Source: Chthoniobacterales bacterium
Lineage (GTDB): Bacteria > Verrucomicrobiota > Verrucomicrobiia > Chthoniobacterales > UBA10450
Assembly: GCA_013815325.1 (NCBI GenBank)
Contig: JACDGM010000002.1
Location: 1-64,000, forward strand
Length of the DNA stretch: 64,000 nucleotides
Direction of reading: 5' to 3'
Positions within the stretch are counted from its first letter, which is position 1, and each line of letters starts with the position of its first letter. This document shows positions 49,310 through 59,830 of this stretch, piece after piece. The notes beneath the pieces are model-generated. The model was not told the DNA's origin. It saw nothing but the letters and a program-made list of their open reading frames with translations, and made no database searches. A program made the translations under genes and the position numbers.

Positions 49310-51457
49310 TCACTGCCCAAAGCCGGGCGGCGGCGGCACGATGACGCGTCGGTCCGACGAAGCGAGTGAGAGGATCCACTTGCCGTCGGAAGTGGTCCCA
49401 ATCAATTCTGCCCGGGTCGAACCGACACGCAAAGTCGGAAGCTTTCGGGCACGCGGCACGTTCTTCGCGACGCCCGCCTTATTGCGCCTGCTGGTGTGGG
49501 CGATTTTCGCTTGCGCCTTGTTGCGCTTTTTGCGGCTGGCCGAAGCAGCGGCGACCGATCGATTTGCAGATTTTTTCGGGGCGACTTCCTCAACCAGCTT
49601 GGTTTCTTCCGTTTTCGGCTCGGTTGCGGATTGCGCGGCAGAGTCCTCGTCAGCGATGGGCGGGGAATTCGCGGCTGTGCCGGTGATCGAGGAAGGTTCG
49701 TCCACAAGGAAGTGCGAGGCCGAATCAGAGGATTCAGCTACCGATCCGTCGGATGTATCTGTTTCTGTCGGGACTGCTGGCGCTTCTTCTTTTGGGAAAT
49801 TGTTTTGGGAATTCGCCGAAGGCGATGCGGTAACAACCTCCGGACCATCCTCGGGCGGTGGTGTTTCCGCGCTGGGCTCGGTTGCGGCTTGCGCGGCAGA
49901 GTCGTCGCTGGCTACGGGCGGGGGGCTTGCGGCTGCGTAGGCGATCGCGGGAGGTTGGCCCGCAGGAAAATGCGAAGGTGCATCAGAGGACTCAGCTACC
50001 GACCCGTTCGGAGTGTCCCTTTGCGTTGAGCCAGCCGTCGTTTTCTCCTCTGCGAAACTTTGTTTGGAATTCGTTGACGGCGATGCGGCAGCAACCTTCG
50101 GGCCTTCCTCAGGAGGTGCCGGTTCAGCGGCGATTTCGGAGCCCGTCTTCTCCCGCGCGACGGAGACTGCATGGGTCGCCGCGGCGATCGGTTGCTCCGG
50201 TGGGGGCTTCGCCACCGTAGGACTTGTAACTGACATCATGTCGGTTTGCCTTGGTCTGCGGGCGTTCGTTTCCGCCGTTAGTTGATTAGGCGGAAGTTCC
50301 GCGCGAGCAGAATTTGCGGTCAAGACAGGTGATGTCGTTTTAGGTTGTTGTGCCGACGCTTTCTTCGCTGGGCGCGCCGGAGAATCTTCAAGTCCGCTCC
50401 CAAGCTGACTGACTGCCGGTGTGTTCGCCTGAGCGATGGTTGGAGCATGGAAATATTGCGGCATCGCGAGCGCCGCGAACGCTGCGCAAAGGAGCAGGAT
50501 CGCAGCGGCCGCCAGAGATTTTGTTGGCCACCTTCGAGTGGTACCCGCCTCGGCCAGCCGCGGCCGGGCGCCCGCTGGTAGTCCGAGCCGGCGATTAAGC
50601 GCGCCCCGCCTCTCGACTCGCGCAAGACAGGTTTGCAGATAGGCTGAGAGCGCGACCGGATCTTGCGGCCGCTCGTCGGGATTGTGTCGCAACATGCGGC
50701 CCAGCAGGTGGCGGACGATCTTGGGCACACCCCGCAGTTTTTCCACATCGGCGGGCGCCGACGTCGTTCCTTCCTTCATCGGCACCGAAACAGCGGGCCG
50801 AGCGCCGGTAAGGAGAAACCACATCGTGCAGCCGAGCGAATAAGTTGCCGAAGGAAAATCCACCTTCTTTCCACGGAGCTGCTCGGGACTCGCGAAACGC
50901 GCCGCGGCGGCAAGACGCGCGTCGCCTTCCCGTGCTTCCGCAAAATCCGTTGGGAGGCCGAGCCAGTGCAGCACTTTGATGGCGGGCCACTCGCGCAGCG
51001 CATTCTCATCCGGCACGAAAACAATATTCGCCGGGCAAAGAGCGCGGTGGGAGAGATGATGGAAGCTCGCGGCGCGCAGCGCATCGGCGATTTGCACGGC
51101 GACGCGCAGAGCAGCCGCAGCTGGCAAAGGCCCCCGCGCTGCCACCCAGGCCTCGGCGGTGTGGCCATCGAAATACTCGGTGACGTAAATCAGTTGGCCG
51201 TCTTCAATGCCAAAGTCGTAAAGCTTCGGGATGTTGATGTGGCTGATCTGCTTGGCGGCGGTGGCTTCAGCTTCCAACTGCTCCCAGGCCCCGGGATCTG
51301 TCGAACTCCACGGCACCAATTCAATCGCCATTTCCCGTCCCGATTCCAACTCCTGGCCGCGATACATAGTGGCGGTCGGCGTGCGATGCAGTTCCACCGG
51401 CAAACTATTCCAGCCGCGCGAAAGGCGATAGCGATTGAGAAAGATTTTGTTTTCCAT
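49310..51457 (-). CDS. Serine/threonine protein kinase-like protein (probable pseudokinase) with long repetitive Pro/Ala/Ser region
   Basis: kinase fold signatures GQLIYVTEYFDG, SHRALCPANIVF, FASPEQLRGKKVDFPSATYSLGCTMWFLLTG; VAIK Lys and HRD Asp replaced; two repeated segments downstream. Confidence 0.75.
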   Translation of the reverse strand: MENKIFLNRYRLSRGWNSLPVELHRTPTATMYRGQELESGREMAIELVPWSSTDPGAWEQLEAEATAAKQISHINIPKLYDFGIEDGQLIYVTEYFDGHTAEAWVAARGPLPAAAALRVAVQIADALRAASFHHLSHRALCPANIVFVPDENALREWPAIKVLHWLGLPTDFAEAREGDARLAAAARFASPEQLRGKKVDFPSATYSLGCTMWFLLTGARPAVSVPMKEGTTSAPADVEKLRGVPKIVRHLLGRMLRHNPDERPQDPVALSAYLQTCLARVERRGALNRRLGLPAGARPRLAEAGTTRRWPTKSLAAAAILLLCAAFAALAMPQYFHAPTIAQANTPAVSQLGSGLEDSPARPAKKASAQQPKTTSPVLTANSARAELPPNQLTAETNARRPRQTDMMSVTSPTVAKPPPEQPIAAATHAVSVAREKTGSEIAAEPAPPEEGPKVAAASPSTNSKQSFAEEKTTAGSTQRDTPNGSVAESSDAPSHFPAGQPPAIAYAAASPPPVASDDSAAQAATEPSAETPPPEDGPEVVTASPSANSQNNFPKEEAPAVPTETDTSDGSVAESSDSASHFLVDEPSSITGTAANSPPIADEDSAAQSATEPKTEETKLVEEVAPKKSANRSVAAASASRKKRNKAQAKIAHTSRRNKAGVAKNVPRARKLPTLRVGSTRAELIGTTSDGKWILSLASSDRRVIVPPPPGFGQ

Positions 51458-51612
51458 GGGCAGGGGTTGACGCGCTCCGGCGAGCCGCATTCTGCGCGAA
51501 ACTCCCGGGCCTTCTGTTTTAGACTTCGTTTTTCGCGACTTGTTCACGTGTTTTACATGCGCAGAAAATCGTCCGGCACCGCGAGCCCGATGCGGCTCGA
51601 AAAGTCCGAAGA

Positions 51613-52416
51613 TTATTCGGCCGGATGGATGAAATAGCCGCCCGCGTTTTTGTCGCTGTCGAGTTTCAGCAGCGCGCGCTTTTGCGCTTCCAGGAGCAGA
51701 TCGCTGAAGGTTCGGAATCCATACGCGCGTTCGTTGAATCCGGGATGCCGACGCTTAATCGCCTGCTTTACCCGCGAACCATGGACCGGATAATCCTCAC
51801 CGCGCTCCGCACGCAGGGCATCGAGCGTGTTGTCCAGCAGGTCGAGCGCTTCTTCGATCGGCGGCCCCTGATTTTTTTCCTGGGCGGCCTTCGCCGGCAC
51901 CGAGGGGGCGGTCGCAATGGGACGTTTGCGCGTCGCTCCAGTCCGCACCAAATCGTCGTAATAAATAAATTCGTCGCAGTTGGTGATAAAGAGATCGGAG
52001 GTCGATTTTTTCACACCGATGCCGATGACGGTCTTGTCGTTTTCGCGCAGCTTGCTCACGAGTGGAGAGAAATCCGAGTCGCCACTGATGATGACGAAGC
52101 TATCGACGTGGCTCTTGGTGTAACAAAGGTCGAGCGCATCGACCACCATCCGGATGTCGGCGGAGTTCTTGCCCGATTGGCGGACGTGCGGGATCTCGAT
52201 CAACTCGAAGGCGGCCTCGTGCAGACCACGTTTAAAGGCCTTGTAGCGCTCGAAATCACAATAGGCCTTTTTCACCACGATGTGGCCTTTGAGCAGGAGA
52301 CGTTCGAGGACCTTGCCGATATCGAATGCCGGGAACTGCGCGTCGTGCGCCCCAAGGGCGATGTTCTCCAGGTCGAGAAAAACCGCCATCGTAGCGTCGG
52401 AATCGGATGCGCTCAT
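51613..52416 (-). CDS. NYN domain protein with C-terminal OST-HTH/LOTUS-like region
   Basis: MAVFLDLENIALGAHDA; DIRMVVDALDLCYTKSHVDSFVIISGDSDFSPLVSKLRENDKTVIGIG. Confidence 0.87.
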   Translation of the reverse strand: MSASDSDATMAVFLDLENIALGAHDAQFPAFDIGKVLERLLLKGHIVVKKAYCDFERYKAFKRGLHEAAFELIEIPHVRQSGKNSADIRMVVDALDLCYTKSHVDSFVIISGDSDFSPLVSKLRENDKTVIGIGVKKSTSDLFITNCDEFIYYDDLVRTGATRKRPIATAPSVPAKAAQEKNQGPPIEEALDLLDNTLDALRAERGEDYPVHGSRVKQAIKRRHPGFNERAYGFRTFSDLLLEAQKRALLKLDSDKNAGGYFIHPAE

Positions 52417-52539
52417 AGCTCCGAAGGATAGTAGCGAGATGGCTTGCCCGAGAAAGCGACAATTGACTCTGACGGTGCTCGAAATTGTTTCTCGCCAATC
52501 GACAGCATTATCCTCCTCTCGCTCTCGTGAATGATTGGC

Positions 52540-53016
52540 CTAACGAGACCGCTCTTTGTCGTGTGGAGTCTCGAAGTCAGCGGCAAATCCTGATTCTGAT
52601 CGTCGGCGGATTGTTCCTGCTCGCCAGGAGCACGCGCGAAGTTCACGAGAAGCTCAAGGGCGATGAGAAGAAGGGAAAGCGGCTGGCCGCTCCCTTCCCC
52701 CAGCTCCGTTCGATTCAGATCATGCTGCTCAATGTCATCTTCTCGCTCGATTCGGTCATCACCGCGGTCGGCATGGTCGATCAGATTCCGGTGATGATCG
52801 CGGGGTCGTCATCGCCTTCATCGTGATGATGTTTTTTTCGGAGCGATCAGCGCTTTTATCGAGCGTCATCCGCCGATCAAGGTAATGGCGCTGAGTTTTC
52901 TTTTCCTCACCGGCGGGTCTCTCATTGCGGAAGGGGCCGGTTTTCACATCCCGAAAGGCGGCACGTACTTCGCGATCGGGTGTGCGGTTTTCGTCGAGAT
53001 GCTCAATCTAAATTGA
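52540..53016 (+). pseudogene. TerC family membrane protein fragment, frameshifted and 5'-truncated
   Basis: RPLFVVWSLEVSGKS / LILIVGGLFLLARSTREVHEKLKGDE...LLNVIFSLDSVITAVGMVDQIPVMI / VVIAFIVMMFF / FGAISAFIERHPPIKVMALSFLFLTGGSLIAEGAGFHIPKGGTYFAIGCAVFVEMLNLN* in successive frames. Confidence 0.8.
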
Positions 53017-53148
53017 GAACGTATCGCCTGCGGAAAGTCGGTCGTTGGTTGGCCACCTCATCTCTGGCATGTAGGCGAGGTCGCGTCCGCGAAATCGAAA
53101 ATGTTCGGGCTTTACAGGCCGGCAATTCATCTGCACTCTTCGCTCATT

Positions 53149-53400
53149 ATGACAATACTCTGGACTCTAATTATTGGTCTCATCGTCGGGGCGATCGCGA
53201 AACTTTTGATGCCGGGGAAAGACCCGGGCGGCTTCATCATCACGATTCTTCTCGGCATTGCCGGCGCGTTTATCGCGGGCTTTCTTGGCCGTGCCTTGCA
53301 TTGGTATCGCGAAGGCGAACCGGCAGGCTTTATCGCCTCGGTCATTGGCGCCATCATCCTCCTCATCATCTACCGGATGTTTAGGAGTAAAACTGCCTAA
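53149..53400 (+). CDS. GlsB/YeaQ/YmgE family (transglycosylase-associated) membrane protein
   Basis: MTILWTLIIGLIVGAIAKLLMPGKDPGGFIITILLGIAGAFIAGFLGRAL. Confidence 0.88.
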   Translation: MTILWTLIIGLIVGAIAKLLMPGKDPGGFIITILLGIAGAFIAGFLGRALHWYREGEPAGFIASVIGAIILLIIYRMFRSKTA

Positions 53401-53909
53401 CGACCATCGCAACGTGGTGCCGCCCGAAGCGGTAGCAGCCGATGCAGTTTCAGCAGGACTAGATCTCGCGCCCTTCGCGAGCATCTTGACTCTGTCAGCC
53501 CTCCCAAATGCTGCCCGTAGGCACCGGTTCTGAAACAGAACAGGCGATGGCCCGCGCCGATAGCGTTCCGCCACCGGCGCGAAATCATTATTCGAGCTAT
53601 TTTGCCGGGCATGATCGCCCGCGCCGCTGCCCGATGTGAAAGGCTGGGTTAGGTCGGATCGGCGACGAGGGGGAAGATACTTTAAGACAGCTTTTTGTTC
53701 GCGTCGACTGGATTTGTTCTGACTGTTGCTCTGAAACCGCCGGCTGGATCACTCAAGTAAGTCTTCCAGTCGCTGCCGCCGAAGCGCCCGTATTCGCGTA
53801 AGCGAGCCTTTGGGCCCTTACCACCAAGATCTTTCAACCGATATTACTTTTACCCCCTGCAGGGTAGCGACTGGGGTTGGAGTCGGCGTGGAAAAGTGAG
53901 GGCGAAATT

Positions 53910-55649
53910 TCAGTTTCTTGGAACGCGAAACACGTTCGGCTGCAATTCCGTTGTGATCGGGGTATTGCGTCGGATGATGTTCGCGAGCGTTGTCGCCTCG
54001 AGAGATTGTACCGTTGCCGCATCGAGATACGATTGGTACCAGAACCGGTCGCCGTCGCGAAGACGTTCGAATTGATCTTTGAGTATGGTGAAGATTGTTT
54101 CGCCAACCATCTTGCCGGTCATGTGCTTTTCCGCCAGCGCACCCACCCAAATATCGATGTCGTCCGGCGTAGCGTAGGCGGAAGCCAGTTTGGCCTGCAA
54201 GCTCGTATCGCGCGTTATTTGTCTAAAGCTCGTAATGGGCGCCAGACCATAAGCGATACGGACCTGATTATAGCGGGGCAGCCCGTGATCGCGCCCGCGT
54301 TGCATGTTGAGTGCTGCCAAGTCAAAGCCGCTAGCAGGACCGAAAAGGAAATTTCGCATCTCATCTACGATAAAGGCGTCGACCTGCTGTGCCGGCTGCT
54401 TGGCCAATCCACGCAGATAGGGCTCAATGCCAGGTCCCGTGATAGTGGACGGGCTGAAATGCGTATCGTGCAGATTAAGGTCGCCAATGGATACGCCATT
54501 CGCATCAAATCGGAGCAGTTGTTCCGATAGCATGGTATGCCCCACCCGGAATGCCGCCGTCGAAAACTCGTTTGCGATACCGGGATCAACATCTGGATTG
54601 TATCCAGCGTAGGGAGTGAGCGCATTCGCGCCGAGCAGAAGAGGAATAAAGTCGCGATACGTGATGACCTCAATTTCCGCGCCAACCATCGCGCGCGCCC
54701 GGAAGTAAATCCCATCATCATCCAGAGTCGGGTCGGCATTTTTGAAGCTATCGGCCCAGAAATTGTGTTCGCGCATGAACAGCGTTTGAAGAACCGTAAG
54801 CCCCGTGGTTTCATTAGCCCGGACGTCGCCTGTCAGGAAAAAGGCGGACGTGGTGTCCGGCTGGTTGTCGAAGCCGTTTAAATTGAAAGGCAGCAGGTTG
54901 TTGGCGCTGCTTTTTAATTTGCCGCTGCCATCGAGCATTCGTAGCTCCTGCGCGCGTGCTTCGTCCGACCCGTAAACCTGAGACGCGTCGATATAGGCCG
55001 TGTTTACGTTAACCTGTTGCCGCACGTTATTCACAAGCACGAAAAGTGACCGCTTAAAGCCAAGGCTCTTGGTGCCGGTGCCGGTGGGATCGAAGACGGG
55101 ATCGCCTAGCGGCACAGGGATGACAAAGTTTTGGGCGGGAGTGGCCACAGGCGTAAGACTCATGTCGTGGTCGAGGAATTGGCCCCACTGCCACAGATAA
55201 TCGGAAGCGTTTTTCGTGTTGGGAATCGGTGCTGCCTGTGCGACCACAAGATTGCTGATCTCGCGCGGGCTTTTCTGACCCACGCCACCTGGCGTGCCAA
55301 CTCCGTCAGCGTAACCGACCGGGCTAATGCGCAAAAGAGGGATATCAGCGGCGCCGCGCAGCAGGTCGGTCTCGTTGTTGCCCGACCCATCGATCGAACG
55401 AAATTCACTCGGAAATACTGCCGGCCCGTTAAAAAACGGGAAGAGCGTAGATCGTTCTGAATGCCTCAACTCAGATAGCCCCATTGCCGTATGAAAGGCG
55501 TCAAAGGCTGCGGCTGACTGGGGGGTTACCCCGAGGTTGTCGTCGGCTCGTAATGGAGGGTGGAAGGGTTCCTGCGCAGCGACCGGGGCGGAGGCACAAA
55601 CACAGAAGAGGAGGGAACAAGTGAGATGTATTTTGATGGGGATTTTCAT
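53910..55649 (-). CDS. Secreted animal-type heme peroxidase family protein
   Basis: signal peptide; LWQWGQFLDHDMSLTP; TVLQTLFMREHNFWAD; AAFRVGHTML; LNMQRGRDHGLPRYNQVR. Confidence 0.92.
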   Translation of the reverse strand: MKIPIKIHLTCSLLFCVCASAPVAAQEPFHPPLRADDNLGVTPQSAAAFDAFHTAMGLSELRHSERSTLFPFFNGPAVFPSEFRSIDGSGNNETDLLRGAADIPLLRISPVGYADGVGTPGGVGQKSPREISNLVVAQAAPIPNTKNASDYLWQWGQFLDHDMSLTPVATPAQNFVIPVPLGDPVFDPTGTGTKSLGFKRSLFVLVNNVRQQVNVNTAYIDASQVYGSDEARAQELRMLDGSGKLKSSANNLLPFNLNGFDNQPDTTSAFFLTGDVRANETTGLTVLQTLFMREHNFWADSFKNADPTLDDDGIYFRARAMVGAEIEVITYRDFIPLLLGANALTPYAGYNPDVDPGIANEFSTAAFRVGHTMLSEQLLRFDANGVSIGDLNLHDTHFSPSTITGPGIEPYLRGLAKQPAQQVDAFIVDEMRNFLFGPASGFDLAALNMQRGRDHGLPRYNQVRIAYGLAPITSFRQITRDTSLQAKLASAYATPDDIDIWVGALAEKHMTGKMVGETIFTILKDQFERLRDGDRFWYQSYLDAATVQSLEATTLANIIRRNTPITTELQPNVFRVPRN

Positions 55650-55807
55650 GGGGTTTTCAGTTGAGCGTCTCTGATCGCGAACAAGCTGGTCAATAAGATT
55701 CTAGCCCTGTCGATTCATGAGGATTTTCCCTAGAGACGGGCTGTCCAATTTCGGTCGAATTTGGCGCGCCATCTGCTGCCATTAACAGCGGTCTTACAAA
55801 ATCGCAG

Positions 55808-56815
55808 ATGAAACAACCGCCTCTAACAACACAGATTCTCCGAACTTTGATCGTAGCCGCTCTCCTAAGCGTGACGTCGCTTGCCTTAGCAAAGCCTTTC
55901 CCAGCAGGCATTATCCGACTCTTCAGCACAGGTGTGGCGAAGCCGGCTAACAGCCCGTCGTGGTTCAACGCCAACCTGGACGGCATGCGCCTCAGACCGG
56001 CCTGGCGCGATGTGCAGACGGGACCCGAAACTTATGACTGGAGTGCGATTGACACGATCCTGGGTTTGGGCGCCCAGTACGGCAAGACGATCGGGTTGTC
56101 GGTTGGGGCTGGAGTGAATTCTCCGCAATGGTTGTACGATGCTGGCGCGATCAAATATAGCTTGCAGGACCGCTCCGATCTCTCCATGCCGATCCCGTGG
56201 GACCCTACTTTTCAAACGAACTGGCTCGCGTTCATTCGCACAATGGGTGCCCGCTACGATGGGAACCCAGCCCTCGGGTATGTTGTGATTTCTGGACTAG
56301 GACAAAACGTTGAGACGTATCTCTCCAAAACTGTCGCGGACGACGCTGCGCTGACTGCGATGGGCGGAACGACTGCTTGGGTGGCCGCGGCCGAGGAAAT
56401 TATCTCCACGTACGCGGAGGCATTCCCGACCACACCATTCTTTATCACCGCCGCACGACCATTTACCCCTGTCGAGGCAATATCAGCTTTGCAGCAGGTG
56501 ATCGATTGGGGAGTAGCTACTTATCCAGGGAGATTTGGGATAATGAATGCAACATTGAACGCACACTCCTCGACAGGTTACTATCCGAATTTGGCTCTTT
56601 ATACCTATAGAGGTACTCAGCCAGTGGGGCTCCAAATGCTGTGCTCGTCTATCTCGGACCCCGTTCGGCTTGGTGGCACACTGAATCTAGCTCTACTGCA
56701 GGGTGTAGGATTGGGCGCCGAGTTTGTTGAGGTGTACCAAAACGACGCTGATTCACCAGGCAACCAGACTGTTCTGGCGGGTAATGGGGCTGCGCTGGAG
56801 GCAAATCTCCCTTAG
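55808..56815 (+). CDS. Secreted glycoside-hydrolase-like (TIM-barrel) protein
   Basis: signal peptide MKQPPLTTQILRTLIVAALLSVTSLALA; LRPAWRDVQTGPETYDWSAIDTILGLGAQYGKTIGLSVGAG. Confidence 0.6.
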   Translation: MKQPPLTTQILRTLIVAALLSVTSLALAKPFPAGIIRLFSTGVAKPANSPSWFNANLDGMRLRPAWRDVQTGPETYDWSAIDTILGLGAQYGKTIGLSVGAGVNSPQWLYDAGAIKYSLQDRSDLSMPIPWDPTFQTNWLAFIRTMGARYDGNPALGYVVISGLGQNVETYLSKTVADDAALTAMGGTTAWVAAAEEIISTYAEAFPTTPFFITAARPFTPVEAISALQQVIDWGVATYPGRFGIMNATLNAHSSTGYYPNLALYTYRGTQPVGLQMLCSSISDPVRLGGTLNLALLQGVGLGAEFVEVYQNDADSPGNQTVLAGNGAALEANLP

Positions 56816-57099
56816 TGAGCGCCTTTTGCTCGTTAGTCGTATTGTTGACGGCTGGTCGAACTGCTGGAGAGCGCACCCTGACCGCTAGCGGTGGGAAGAG
56901 AGGGAGACTGGAGGCAAGAGCCTTCGCGTCTTGGCCCACTCATCCTTGATGCGTTTCTGCGGCTCGATCCCAGCCGACCGCTTGCGCCGACACTGTGTGA
57001 GCGTTGTTGCCCATACTCCAACGCGCCTCTTGAGCAATTTCGCCAGAACACTTACGGCGCAGGCCCGCGGTGACGAGCTTGTTAAGGTCCCGGCGGCCA

Positions 57100-57852
57100 T
57101 CAGGAGCTGCTAAGGTATTTCTCTAGCTTTGCGCGATTGCCCTCGACCGTCATCAGATAGGCTTGGTCACCTTCCACCCAGGTAGCAGTCATCCACTCTC
57201 CGACGGCCTGGTAGCGCAGAGCTTTGTCACTCTCGCGCAAGTGCGATAAAGCCGCGCGACGGATGACAAAAAGGTGGATGAGCTCGCCCTGTTCGCGTCC
57301 GAAACAAATCAGCGTCACGTCCTGGCCACGAAATCGCAAAGTGCGACAACCGAGCGGATGCTGCATCTGTTGGAGCTTCTGCGGAAGGTCCAGGCGCGAG
57401 GGGGCGCCAGCCTTTTTAAGAAAGGCAGTAATGCGCGAAAGTTGCGGCGTCTCCATCTCGAGCACGGGATCAATCCTGATGAAGCTCACCATCTCATCGC
57501 GATAATCTCCGAGGGATACGGCCGGTTGGAAGGGGCCCTGCCATGAGCTGAAGTAAACTGTCAGGACGACGATGGCGGCCGCGACGAGTGTGAGTTTACG
57601 AGTCCATCGTGCAGAGGAGGGAATCACCGGCCGCGGCAGATTGAGCAGGCGCGCCTTGAGACCGGCCGGCGCCGGCGCGCTCTGGAGTTTTAGCCCGATG
57701 ACTCGATCTAACTCATCTTCTTCGACTGCGCCTGGCGCGAAAGATGGTTCCGTTTCACTTAGTTTCCCGGCCCCCGCGGGATGCGCGTCGTGCACGCCCG
57801 AGTCACCGGGGCGATAGATTCTTAAGGTTGAGTAGTTAGCTCCCTTATCCAT
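57100..57852 (-). CDS. Putative membrane anti-sigma factor
   Basis: 250 aa with one TM (KLTLVAAAIVVLTVYFSS), overlaps end of sigma-factor gene. Confidence 0.65.
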   Translation of the reverse strand: MDKGANYSTLRIYRPGDSGVHDAHPAGAGKLSETEPSFAPGAVEEDELDRVIGLKLQSAPAPAGLKARLLNLPRPVIPSSARWTRKLTLVAAAIVVLTVYFSSWQGPFQPAVSLGDYRDEMVSFIRIDPVLEMETPQLSRITAFLKKAGAPSRLDLPQKLQQMQHPLGCRTLRFRGQDVTLICFGREQGELIHLFVIRRAALSHLRESDKALRYQAVGEWMTATWVEGDQAYLMTVEGNRAKLEKYLSSS

Positions 57853-58375
57853 GACTTTTACTGATTTTGGGAAGGTCCTCGACAGCGTTGATCTTAATAA
57901 GACGCGCGCGTAACTCCGCCCGCCCTCGATGGATCCGGGACATCACCGTGCCGATGGGGATTCCCAAGATCACGGCGATCTCACGATACGAATGTTGCTT
58001 TAGGTAAAACAGAGTGACCGGAGCACGGTAATGATCAGCCAGGGCATGCAATGCCTCTTGCACGGTGCTGGCATCGAGGGCATCCGCGGCGGAGGATGAG
58101 ACGTGCGCTGGGGCGACGAAGAGCGAGTCTGCTTCCACCTCGACAAAACGGGCAGCCTCCCGCTTCATCGAGAGAAATTTGCGATATAGAGTGGTGAAGA
58201 GCCAGGTCTTCACCTTCAACGGATCGCGTAACTGATGGCCTTTTGACGCCCAAGTATAGAACGTGTGCTGCGTGAGATCCGCTGCTTCGGATGGCTGCCG
58301 ACTTAACGACAAGCCGAAGCGATAAAGCGGCATGTAAAATTCCGTAACCAACGTTTCGAAATCAATCTCGGCCAC
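57845..58375 (-). CDS. ECF-type RNA polymerase sigma factor
   Basis: AADLTQHTFYTWASKG; VKTWLFTTLYRKFL; HSYREIAVILGIPIGTVMSRIHRGRAELRARL. Confidence 0.93.
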   Translation of the reverse strand: MAEIDFETLVTEFYMPLYRFGLSLSRQPSEAADLTQHTFYTWASKGHQLRDPLKVKTWLFTTLYRKFLSMKREAARFVEVEADSLFVAPAHVSSSAADALDASTVQEALHALADHYRAPVTLFYLKQHSYREIAVILGIPIGTVMSRIHRGRAELRARLIKINAVEDLPKISKSHG

Positions 58376-58448
58376 AACCCATCACTACAAAACTGACGGA
58401 CCCGAAGCAAGCAAAAAGTCCGACCAGGAGAAAGAACTGAACAGAACC

Positions 58449-59660
58449 CTAGTAGGCGGCGAGACCCGAGGCGCCATCGGCGACAGGAAGAGCCTTCCCA
58501 ACACCAAAGATGCCGAGGGAGATCAGGCTTCCGTCCGGTTCGACCCGGAAAGCGGCCACGCCGCCGGTTCCGCGAAGAAGGTTATAGAGATACCTACTAT
58601 GCGTGCTAAAAGCCAGGTCCGTCGGCTGGCTGTCTATTCCGGAAAAGGCCGCAGCTCCTCTTATGAGCGTGACGCTTCCATTAGCGTCGAGCTGATAGCT
58701 GGAAATCGTGCCGCTGGCGAAGTTTGCCGTAAAAGCATACTTCTGATCGTCCGTGATCACGATCCAGCAACCATCTTCCTGCCCATTTTTCTCTGATCCG
58801 GTGATGACAGAGAGCGCGCCACTCGGTTGATCCAAGTTGTAGGAAGAAACTCCGGCGTTGTTCGGGATTGGCAGCCCGGATTCGACCACTAACAGACGAC
58901 CATCGTTGCGGAATGCTTCTGAGAAAGGTCGCCGGCCGAACGACGGATTTTGGATAGGATTGCTAACCAGTCCATCCGAGCTGACTTTAAAGACATCAAG
59001 GATGCTGCCCACTTTCCCTGTGACCACGATGGTCTGGCCATCCGGACTGAATTTTACATCGCCAGGGACGGCGATCGGCGAGCTTAGCGCCTTGAACGAG
59101 TCTGGGATCGCCCTAAGCGTGCCGTCGGCCCGAACTGTGAATCCGGTGATCCCGTTGCCAGCGACTGAACCATCAAGCACATAGGCCAGGTCTCCCGAGA
59201 GAGCTATGCTTAGTGGTTGATCTCCGGCGTAAACGCGTTGAAGCAAAGTCAACCTGTCCGCATTGACGGCGAAAACAGTCACGTTATCGCTGCCGGGATT
59301 ACAGGCATAGAGGAAGCGATGATCCGTACTAAGGGTCAAGCCATCCTGCGTATCGAAATCTACTCCGATACCACTGCCTCCCGTCGAGTAACGGTTCGTC
59401 TGCCTAAGAGTGCCATCGGCCTCCCGTCTGAAGGCGACCACTTCGTTGTTCCGTGCTCTGTTTGTCATCGCAAAAACCGCTCCTCCGCCATTGGTATTCC
59501 CGTTTGCGCCTGCCGAATCGGGCGCCTGAGCCTGAGTGTCTTGAGTCATACTGGCAATCGCAAGAAGGATAGCCATGGTCACACGACACAAATTTTTATA
59601 AGAGGAGAGAATATCTTCCTGTGTTTTTTCTTTCTTTGAATTTGTTTTCAGTTGGTTCAT
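58449..59660 (-). CDS. Secreted lactonase-type seven-bladed beta-propeller protein
   Basis: GGAVFAMTNRARNNEVVAFRREADGTLRQTNRYSTGGSGIG; repeated VFKVSSDGLVSN/FRVEPDGSL units. Confidence 0.85.
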   Translation of the reverse strand: MNQLKTNSKKEKTQEDILSSYKNLCRVTMAILLAIASMTQDTQAQAPDSAGANGNTNGGGAVFAMTNRARNNEVVAFRREADGTLRQTNRYSTGGSGIGVDFDTQDGLTLSTDHRFLYACNPGSDNVTVFAVNADRLTLLQRVYAGDQPLSIALSGDLAYVLDGSVAGNGITGFTVRADGTLRAIPDSFKALSSPIAVPGDVKFSPDGQTIVVTGKVGSILDVFKVSSDGLVSNPIQNPSFGRRPFSEAFRNDGRLLVVESGLPIPNNAGVSSYNLDQPSGALSVITGSEKNGQEDGCWIVITDDQKYAFTANFASGTISSYQLDANGSVTLIRGAAAFSGIDSQPTDLAFSTHSRYLYNLLRGTGGVAAFRVEPDGSLISLGIFGVGKALPVADGASGLAAY

Positions 59661-59830
59661 GCCGGTGCGAAGCAAAGAGGGGCATCTTTATTCCAGGAAA
59701 CTCGCGTCTCGCGGATGTAACAGTTTTCCCGCGGAAATCTCGAAGCGTTCTTCTGCAAAAAGAAAATCCGCGCCGCGGGCTATACCCAGCGACGCAGAAT
59801 TCCTCGTCTAGTTTTCGCGGTGTGTAACGT

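Noticed and set aside
56820-57099. Short ORFs possibly transposase remnants
   Set aside because: No transposase motif or terminal inverted repeats seen.
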